Positions 7,129 to 12,470 of a DNA stretch of 14,107 bases are shown here, one piece after another; position 1 is the first letter of the stretch, and each line of letters opens with the position of its first letter. The stretch comes from CAZLAP01 sp964557715 (GTDB lineage Bacteria; Patescibacteriota; Minisyncoccia; Minisyncoccales; RBG-13-42-11). The stretch spans positions 1 through 14,107 of the forward strand of contig CAZLAP010000049.1 of NCBI GenBank assembly GCA_964557715.1, in the 5' to 3' direction. Position numbers and translations under genes: made by a program. The notes beneath the pieces were generated by a model, which was not told where the DNA came from, did no database searches, and saw nothing but the letters and a program-made list of their open reading frames with translations.

Positions 7129-9396
7129 ATGAGTTTCAATCGCTCAAAATACGCTTATTTAATAGGCTTTTGCCTGATTTTGTCACTCACCCTGCTGAAT
7201 TTGCCGCCTTGGTTTACGCCAACAGACTGGGGTAAAACCATTGCCTTCAGGATAATTTTATCTGTTTTGATTTTTCTTTTCCTTTGGCAGTTTATTTTGA
7301 ACAAAGACCGGCAAAAAAACCCGGAAATCTCAGAAAAGCTGTCTTTTTTATTTTCCAAAAAAAATTTAGTTTTCTGGCTTTTAATTTCCCTTTTAGCCAT
7401 AAACCTCCTGGCAACAGTTTTTTCCCTTGACCCGAATTACAGCTTGTGGGGTAATCCTTACCGTTCAGGCGGATTTATGAATTTCGCCTTTTACATCATC
7501 TTTGCCATTTTGGCTTTTTTGATTTTAAAAGAAAAGGGTTGGAAAAAAATATGGGATTTTGCTATTTTTATCGGAATTTTGGTTTCCTTTATTGCTATTG
7601 TCCAGTGGCAGGGCTGGTTTAGTGATATTTTCATTAGCTACACGATCCGACCGCCTGCCAGTTTAGGCAATCCTATAATGCTGGCAATTTACCTTTTGCT
7701 TTTAAGCTTTTTAACCTTGTCTTTTGGCATAAAAGAAAATAAGAGTGCTAAAAAAATATTCTATTTTTCAGCTCTCTTTTTATTTATCTTTGCTATCTTC
7801 CTGACCTATTCCCGGGCAGCTTATCTTGGATTGTTTCTTGGTTTTTTATGGTTTTTGTTTTTCTTGCCGAAAAAAATAACAACAATCAAAATTTCAGCGG
7901 CAATCTTTTTAATCTTGGCGCTCTTTGGGTTTTATTTTGTTAATACCTGCTCCCAGCTTCCAGAATTCATTCAGGAAAACAAAACCCTGAAAGGAGCTAT
8001 TAACCGACTTTCAATGGAAAAAGCCCTGCAAACCCCAAGAATTTCCGGCTGGAAAATAAGCTGGCAGGCCTTAAAAGATAAACCTATTTTAGGCTTTGGC
8101 CCGGAAAACTTTGCCGTTGGCTTTGACAAGCATTACGACCCTTCCTTGCCTAAAATTGAAACAGCTCCGCATGGAATCACCAGCTGGTGGGACAGAGCCC
8201 ACAATTTCATCTTTGACATCGGCATAACTGCCGGCCTGCCGGCTTTAACAATCTATCTTTTGCTTTTTGCAGTTTTGTTAAAACAGCTGCAGAAATTAAA
8301 AAAGAAAAATCCTGAAAAAGCTTTAATCTGCCACGGAATCCAGGCAACCTTTATCGGCTATTTAACAGCCAATATATTCAGTTTTGACGCTTTTTCATCC
8401 TACCTTATTTCGTTTTTGCTAATTGGCTTTTCCCTGCATTTGATTTATTCTGCTAAGGAAACATCGTTAAAAGGGCTTTATCCGACAATTGCCAAATGGC
8501 GCAAGCCTCTTCTTGCTCTTCTTCTAATAGTCTTAATCTGGTTTGCCTGGTCTTTTAACCTGAAACCTTTGCAAATTAACAAAGAAATAAACTTGGCTGA
8601 AAAGCTGGTAAAAAGCAAAAGGTGCGATTTGGCTTTGGAAAAAATGGAAAAAGCGCTTTCCAAAAAAAGCTTTTTAGGCGCTTATTTAAGAGTAGAATAC
8701 GTTGATATGCTGGAAAAATGCGGAGAGCAAGCTCCGGAATTGAAACTGGAGTTCGTAAAAAGAAGCGCTTTCTTAATGAAAGAAGCTGTTGAAATACAGC
8801 CTTATCACAGCAGCCATTACGCTGTTCTGGGCAGTTTGCTTAATTTCTGGATGGAAAATGAAACAAACGCTGAAATTTTCCAAAACCTGAAAACAGAAGC
8901 TGAATACAGTTTTGCCACTGCCCATAAATTAAGCCCCAAACGCCAGGAATTTCTTGTTGAATGGGCGAAAAACAATTTAATAACCGGACAATACGATAAA
9001 GCCAAAGAAAAAGCTGAGGAATGCGTTAATTTAAACGAAAAAATGAAAGACTGCTGGTGGATTCTGGCCTTGTCCAACGCTTTTTTGAACGAGGAAGAAG
9101 AATTTGAAAAAAATATAGCAACAGCTAAAAAACTCGGATACCCTGTCAATTCAGAAAATTCTCTTTTAACCCTAACAGCTACTTACGCTAAAAACGAAAA
9201 TTACCGCAAACTAATGGAAATTTATCAGCAATTAATAAAAATCAAACCAAAAAATCCCGATTATCACGCCTCTTTGGCCATTGTTTATCGCGAGCTGGGC
9301 GACTTTGAAAATGCCGGAAAATCAATCCAAAAAGCCCTGGAACTGTCTCCCGCCTTAAAAGAAGCGGTTGAGGAATTTTTAAAAACCTTGAGGTAA
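7129..9396 (+). CDS. O-antigen ligase/polymerase-like membrane protein (Wzy_C family) with C-terminal TPRs
   Basis: A 755-residue protein. About residues 8-470 contain roughly a dozen hydrophobic helices; the remainder (about 480-755) is soluble and helical. Features of the Wzy_C/O-antigen ligase family are present: a Pro-Ala-Ser-Leu-Gly-Asn-Pro segment, T226-Y-S-R229-A in the membrane part, Gly-Phe-Gly-Pro-Glu-Asn-Phe, and the large external loop with R356-A-H358-N359 followed by a Gly-rich helix (Gly-Ile-Thr-Ala-Gly-Leu). Arg and His of these motifs are functionally important in the family. The last TPR is clear (Y712 to about P742, ending in Lys-Ala-Leu-Glu-Leu-Ser-Pro), with more degenerate ones before it. 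Such proteins polymerise lipid-linked oligosaccharides or transfer glycans to acceptors; the TPRs probably bind a partner. It is the only plus-strand gene and is divergent from the glycan operon. There is no Shine-Dalgarno sequence before the ATG. Polymerase, ligase and protein glycosyltransferase cannot be told apart by sequence. Confidence 0.85.
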   Translation: MSFNRSKYAYLIGFCLILSLTLLNLPPWFTPTDWGKTIAFRIILSVLIFLFLWQFILNKDRQKNPEISEKLSFLFSKKNLVFWLLISLLAINLLATVFSLDPNYSLWGNPYRSGGFMNFAFYIIFAILAFLILKEKGWKKIWDFAIFIGILVSFIAIVQWQGWFSDIFISYTIRPPASLGNPIMLAIYLLLLSFLTLSFGIKENKSAKKIFYFSALFLFIFAIFLTYSRAAYLGLFLGFLWFLFFLPKKITTIKISAAIFLILALFGFYFVNTCSQLPEFIQENKTLKGAINRLSMEKALQTPRISGWKISWQALKDKPILGFGPENFAVGFDKHYDPSLPKIETAPHGITSWWDRAHNFIFDIGITAGLPALTIYLLLFAVLLKQLQKLKKKNPEKALICHGIQATFIGYLTANIFSFDAFSSYLISFLLIGFSLHLIYSAKETSLKGLYPTIAKWRKPLLALLLIVLIWFAWSFNLKPLQINKEINLAEKLVKSKRCDLALEKMEKALSKKSFLGAYLRVEYVDMLEKCGEQAPELKLEFVKRSAFLMKEAVEIQPYHSSHYAVLGSLLNFWMENETNAEIFQNLKTEAEYSFATAHKLSPKRQEFLVEWAKNNLITGQYDKAKEKAEECVNLNEKMKDCWWILALSNAFLNEEEEFEKNIATAKKLGYPVNSENSLLTLTATYAKNENYRKLMEIYQQLIKIKPKNPDYHASLAIVYRELGDFENAGKSIQKALELSPALKEAVEEFLKTLR

Positions 9397-9397
9397 A

Positions 9398-9700
9398 TTA
9401 TTTTTCAAACAAAACAGGCTTTTTCATTAAAACCTTGAAAATATTCTCCAAGAAATCTCCGCCAGCATAGCCGATAATCAAAGCAATGGCCGGAGACAAG
9501 CCCTTCACCCCCTCAAAAGAAACTCCCAAATCCTGAATTATCCAGGCAGCAGTCATACCGATTAAGCCCGAAATAAAAGTCAAAGAACCGAAATAAAGCC
9601 ATTTTATCTTAACGTCTTTGTAGGAAAAAGCGTATTTGACAATGCCGACAATGCCCCTGATTGCGCCTCCGGCAAAGCCGGCCAAAAAGAAAATTTCCAT
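9398..9700 (-). CDS. Small membrane protein, holin-like
   Basis: A 100-residue protein with three hydrophobic segments (about 3-22, 35-55 and 67-87) and a short Lys-rich C-terminal tail. The last segment reads Ile-Ile-Gly-Tyr-Ala-Gly-Gly-Asp-Phe-Leu-Glu, a glycine-rich stretch followed by an acidic pair that resembles the end of some phage-derived holin families. I base the holin-like call on size, topology and this motif only; no endolysin or phage gene is adjacent, so function is uncertain and it may be a domesticated membrane protein. A good promoter lies just upstream (TTGAAA, 18 bases, TATAAG) inside the end of the toxin gene, so it can be expressed separately from the toxin-antitoxin pair. 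Its stop is one base from the stop of the convergent ligase gene, and no terminator is visible between them. Confidence 0.6.
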   Translation of the reverse strand: MEIFFLAGFAGGAIRGIVGIVKYAFSYKDVKIKWLYFGSLTFISGLIGMTAAWIIQDLGVSFEGVKGLSPAIALIIGYAGGDFLENIFKVLMKKPVLFEK

Positions 9701-9718
9701 ATTTTTTTAATTTTAAAT

Positions 9719-9748
9719 CTTATAATTCTATTTGCCGTAGTTTTTCAA
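9719..9748 (-). promoter_or_regulatory. Promoter of the holin-like gene
   Basis: Read on the minus strand, TTGAAA (9748-9743) is followed after 18 bases by TATAAG (9724-9719); each matches 5 of 6 consensus bases of a housekeeping promoter. Transcription should begin near 9712, about 12 bases before the ATG at 9700. The -35 lies inside the last codons of the AbiEii-like gene. The match is by eye only. Confidence 0.5.
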
Positions 9749-10360
9749 ATAAATCTCTGCTTCGCGCTTAATTGCGCCGGCAACCTTTCGCCAGCTCACT
9801 TTTTTTATAAGCTGGGGCATTACAGAGCCTTCAGCGTCTTCAAAATAAGTTAATGCTTTTAAAAGATGGGCTTCGTTATACTCAACATTGGCAAATTTTT
9901 TATGAACAAAGCCAAGAAGCTCTTCCAAAGAGTATTTTTGCAAAAGAAAATAAATATCAATAAAATCTTTGTAAGAACCTCTGCTGCTAATTGCTTCCAT
10001 TTTCATTGCCACTATATCAGGGATGCCTGCCAAAAAAATATTATTTTTGTATAATTTTTTAGGAGCTATTAAGCGATAAGGGTATTCAAAAAAACTAATT
10101 TTCACTCCGTCCAATATGCCGTTAAAAGTCTTTTCGGATTCGCTGTCTATGCTTAACTTGCCGAGTTTTTCTAACTGTCTGCGAAAAGAAACATCATAAT
10201 TGAACTCTTCGGCAAACCAATCCAGGTCAATGGAAAAACGATGCCCTAAATAAAGAGAGAGTGCTGTTCCGCCAGCTAAATAAAAATTATTAACGATATT
10301 GGAAACGCTTAGCGCGTTGAGAACGCTCTCGGTTTTTTTAGTGAGAACATCTTCCTGCAT
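9728..10360 (-). CDS. AbiEii-type nucleotidyltransferase toxin
   Basis: A 210-residue protein from the ATG at 10360. The N-terminal core contains Tyr-Leu-Ala-G30-G-T-Ala-Leu and, 13 residues later, D45-L-D47-W-F, the Gly-Gly-Thr...Asp-x-Asp metal/nucleotide signature of the AbiEii/MenT-type nucleotidyltransferases. Further on, K120-Met-Glu...Arg-Gly-Ser-Tyr-K131-D132-Phe-Ile-D135 is the second conserved family block. Characterised relatives are toxins of type IV-like or abortive-infection pairs that block translation by adding nucleotides to tRNA acceptor stems; that activity here is inferred. The frame extends upstream to a TTG at 10399, but the ATG leads directly into the conserved domain. 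The start lies 52 bases inside the upstream probable antitoxin gene, so the two are almost certainly co-transcribed and coupled. Confidence 0.82.
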   Translation of the reverse strand: MQEDVLTKKTESVLNALSVSNIVNNFYLAGGTALSLYLGHRFSIDLDWFAEEFNYDVSFRRQLEKLGKLSIDSESEKTFNGILDGVKISFFEYPYRLIAPKKLYKNNIFLAGIPDIVAMKMEAISSRGSYKDFIDIYFLLQKYSLEELLGFVHKKFANVEYNEAHLLKALTYFEDAEGSVMPQLIKKVSWRKVAGAIKREAEIYLKNYGK

Positions 10361-10611
10361 TGTAAATTTTTTGCCTGAATGCCAATTATCATTGCCCAAA
10401 ATTTAGCGCTGCGAGGGTCAGAAAAAATATGTTTTTTAGCAGCTTTTTTTATCCTGGCCAAACCATAAAAATCCTTGATAGATTTCCATTCTTTTAAATT
10501 GCCGAAATCCAAAATCCGACCGATGATAAATTCAGCGTCTTTTTTTTTATCAAGTTTTCCTGGATTTGTTTCCCAAAACAAACTTTGTCTCAATAAAAGT
10601 TGTTTTTCCAT
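10309..10611 (-). CDS. DUF6922-like small protein, probable AbiEii-partner antitoxin
   Basis: A 100-residue protein with a Leu-Phe-Trp-Glu-Thr-Asn-Pro-Gly-Lys-Leu-Asp segment at 11-21, then Ala-Glu-Phe-Ile-Ile-Gly-Arg-Ile-Leu (26-34), Gly-Asn-Leu-Lys-Glu-Trp, and a C-terminal Asp-Pro-Arg-Ser-Ala-Lys-Phe-Trp. This pattern (LFWD.dp..LD...h..fIi.RvL..G....w, later 'FW') is what I recall for small DUF6922-type proteins, which often precede AbiEii genes. The gene overlaps the toxin start by 52 bases and is first in the pair, the usual order for an antitoxin. A strong promoter sits directly before it and would give a practically leaderless mRNA. No DNA-binding helix-turn-helix is obvious. Antitoxin function is inferred from position and family. 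The last ~25 residues, encoded in the overlap, look less conserved and may be flexible. Confidence 0.72.
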   Translation of the reverse strand: MEKQLLLRQSLFWETNPGKLDKKKDAEFIIGRILDFGNLKEWKSIKDFYGLARIKKAAKKHIFSDPRSAKFWAMIIGIQAKNLQCRKMFSLKKPRAFSTR

Positions 10612-10619
10612 GCAAGTTA

Positions 10620-10648
10620 ATCATAACACAAAATTACTATTTCCCCAA
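10620..10648 (-). promoter_or_regulatory. Extended -10 promoter of the toxin-antitoxin pair
   Basis: On the minus strand TTGGGG (10648-10643) is followed after 17 bases by TATGAT (10625-10620), and the -10 is preceded by TGT, giving an extended -10 (TGnTATGAT). Only 8 bases separate the -10 from the ATG at 10611, so transcription should start at or within a base or two of the start codon (leaderless). The -35 overlaps the end of the metallopeptidase gene. Matched by eye. Confidence 0.6.
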
Positions 10649-12349
10649 TAGCTCATTTAATTTTGACCTGGTTGCCGGGCCGACGTAACCCGTGCCTTTG
10701 TCTAATCCCAAAGGAGCTAAAATTTCTTCAGCGTATTTTTCCTGAAAGCGAATAACCGCCTGCCGGGTCAAGGACAAAAAGTTGCCGGTAATCAAGCCTT
10801 CGGGATAAATTTCAGAACCCTGCGCTTTCAAAAACTCCTGCAGACAGCTGACCTCTGCGTAATTCGTTATGCCGAAATAAAGATTATTGTCAAATCCCTG
10901 GCAGAAAACCAATTCGCCTCTTTCCGCCAAAATAGCCTTAATCTTCAACTGGTATTCGGCAATCTGCCTTTTTAATTCTTCTATCTGAGCTAAAAGCCGG
11001 CTTATCAGCTCAGTTTCCTTTTCTTCTGTTTTACCCTGAACAGTAACTTCCCAAGAAAAAGAAAAAGAGCTTTCTGCGCCATTAAAGCTGGAAGTCTTGC
11101 CAACAACAAAAGGCATAATGGTTAACGAACTGTATTTTGCGCTGAATTCGGAAAAAGCTATTTCTCCTTTCTGCTCCTTATTCAAAGAAATAAAGCCGAC
11201 AGAACAGCCATCGTCAAAATCGCAAAGCAGATAAGGAACTTTAAACTCAACCAAAGGCAGGCCGTCAAATTTTAAAACAAGATTGTTGCCACCGCCAACA
11301 AATCTGTGCCAATTCAAAGCCCAATAAGAAACGCTGTGATAAGCCGATAAAATAGTTTGCGTTTTAGGCAAATAATAAAAAACAGGGGTTATGCGGAAAT
11401 CTTTAAGATGTTCGTTCAGATAACAGTATTTTTTGCCCAAACCGCAATCATTGGCCAAAAGAGTTATCGCCCAATTGCTGAAAATTTCAGAGAAATTCTC
11501 GCTAAACCCGTTCTTGGCCAGAGCGTAATTAATGCTTTCAATGCCTGTTCTGTTTGATTTCAAAGAATCAACCAATATTATTGTTCCGTAATGGTCAATT
11601 AGATATTGAATAAACAAATTAACCGCCCCGTAATCCTCGCTCCTGTTCTGCCATTCGGTCAAAGAAACTTTGGGATTCCTTAAGAAGTCCCTGACTCTTT
11701 TTTCCAGATTGCTTTCCTTATAAACATCGTTATAACCCAGCAAGGTTGCAGAATATTCCGCCCTGGCTTCGTTGAGCCATATTTCTTCGGTCACATTCCT
11801 CAACAAATCTTTCTGGTTGGCGGTGATTAAATGAACGAATTCATGGGCTAAAAAACTTTTGGCTTCGGGCTTGCCAAGATATTTGCTGTTCAGATAAACC
11901 ATCTCCCTTTCATTTGATTTCGGATTCTGCAACCTTGAATAAAGGTCGCCTGAATTGGAATAACCGCCGATTTCAGAAGGCATCGGATGAAACAAAATTG
12001 CAATCTTTTCATCCCCGTCAACGCCGGGCTTTGGCTCTGAACCGAAAACAGAAGTCAAATTCGGATAAATTCTTTCTTCAAACTCTCTGGCCAAATTGTA
12101 AAGCTCTACGTCCAAGCTCTGCCTTTTTGCGGAATCAAGGTTCTGCCACCAATCCTTGTCAACGTAAAAATACAACTGGTTGGTAGTTTTCTGCAAAATT
12201 GCTCCTGCCTCTTTTCTACCCTGCAAATCGTAAGAAGGATCAATGTTAAAATTGGCTTCCTTGCCCAAAGACTGGGCGCCAACCAGCAAAGGCGCAAATA
12301 GCAGAAACAGTACAATTAAAAATTTTCTTGTTTTAATAATTTTAAACAC
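10637..12349 (-). CDS. Secreted HExxH metallopeptidase with C-terminal peptidoglycan-binding module
   Basis: A 570-residue exported protein. It starts with GTG at 12349 (an in-frame TAA lies 12 bases upstream). A signal peptide covers residues 1-25: Lys/Arg-rich start, a Leu/Phe core and a Val-Gly-Ala site before Gln26. The catalytic zinc motif is H169-E-F-V-H173, with a likely third ligand E194 in Trp-Leu-Asn-Glu-Ala-Arg-Ala-Glu-Tyr; this spacing is typical of gluzincins (M1/M30-like). A predicted beta-rich region follows (about 320-435), then a coiled coil at about 441-476 and, at 482-570, a peptidoglycan-binding module with two cysteines (C483, C502) and the Val-Ile-Arg-Phe-Gln-Glu-Lys-Tyr-Ala...Gly-Thr-Gly-Tyr-Val-Gly...Thr-Arg-Ser-Lys-Leu-Asn core. 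The expected role is a cell-wall-anchored protease acting outside the membrane; the substrate is unknown. It is preceded by its own promoter and a terminator for the upstream gene. Confidence 0.85.
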   Translation of the reverse strand: MFKIIKTRKFLIVLFLLFAPLLVGAQSLGKEANFNIDPSYDLQGRKEAGAILQKTTNQLYFYVDKDWWQNLDSAKRQSLDVELYNLAREFEERIYPNLTSVFGSEPKPGVDGDEKIAILFHPMPSEIGGYSNSGDLYSRLQNPKSNEREMVYLNSKYLGKPEAKSFLAHEFVHLITANQKDLLRNVTEEIWLNEARAEYSATLLGYNDVYKESNLEKRVRDFLRNPKVSLTEWQNRSEDYGAVNLFIQYLIDHYGTIILVDSLKSNRTGIESINYALAKNGFSENFSEIFSNWAITLLANDCGLGKKYCYLNEHLKDFRITPVFYYLPKTQTILSAYHSVSYWALNWHRFVGGGNNLVLKFDGLPLVEFKVPYLLCDFDDGCSVGFISLNKEQKGEIAFSEFSAKYSSLTIMPFVVGKTSSFNGAESSFSFSWEVTVQGKTEEKETELISRLLAQIEELKRQIAEYQLKIKAILAERGELVFCQGFDNNLYFGITNYAEVSCLQEFLKAQGSEIYPEGLITGNFLSLTRQAVIRFQEKYAEEILAPLGLDKGTGYVGPATRSKLNELLGK

Positions 12350-12376
12350 GATGAAAATTTAAGTTTTGCGTTTCTC

Positions 12377-12404
12377 ATTATAGCAAAGAATTTAAAGAAA
12401 ACAA
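12377..12404 (-). promoter_or_regulatory. Extended -10 promoter of the metallopeptidase gene
   Basis: On the minus strand a perfect TATAAT (12382-12377) is preceded by TGC, a full extended -10 (TGnTATAAT). A weak -35 (TTGTTT, 12404-12399, 3 of 6) lies 16 bases further up, within the T-tract of the preceding terminator. Transcription should begin near 12370, giving a leader of about 20 bases to the GTG at 12349, without a Shine-Dalgarno sequence. Confidence 0.7.
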
Positions 12405-12427
12405 AAACCCCCGGATTTCTCCGAGGG
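12396..12427 (-). terminator. Rho-independent terminator of the surface-protein gene
   Basis: In the minus-strand RNA, CCCUCGG (12427-12421) pairs with CCGGGGG (12414-12408) across a 6-base loop (12420-12415). The seven-pair stem has one U-G wobble and is followed directly by UUUUUGUUUUCU (12407-12396). It lies 43 bases after the stop of the surface-protein gene. A second, weaker stem (TTGCTT 12431-12436 with AAGCAA 12449-12454) sits between that stop and the terminator and may be incidental. Confidence 0.9.
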
Positions 12428-12470
12428 CTCTTGCTTGCTTACAAGGAAAAGCAAATTATTTTTTCAATTC

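Noticed and set aside
8817..9149. 110-residue open frame on the minus strand inside the ligase/TPR gene
   Set aside because: Antisense shadow of a well-supported coding region with TPR motifs; its translation is Ser/Phe-rich without recognisable domains.
9380..9420. Bidirectional terminator between the convergent ligase and holin-like genes
   Set aside because: No inverted repeat of useful length around the one-base gap; A/T runs alone are not enough.
10361..10399. TTG at 10399 as start of the AbiEii-like toxin
   Set aside because: The ATG at 10360 leads straight into the conserved domain and needs a shorter overlap; the extra 13 residues resemble no family element.
11914..12186. 90-residue open frame on the plus strand
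   Set aside because: Lies fully inside the metallopeptidase gene on the opposite strand, which has a signal peptide and HExxH motif; translation looks random.
12431..12454. Stem TTGCTT/AAGCAA between the surface-protein stop and its terminator
   Set aside because: Six AT-rich pairs with a 12-base loop; it could form but has no T-tract of its own and could arise by chance.
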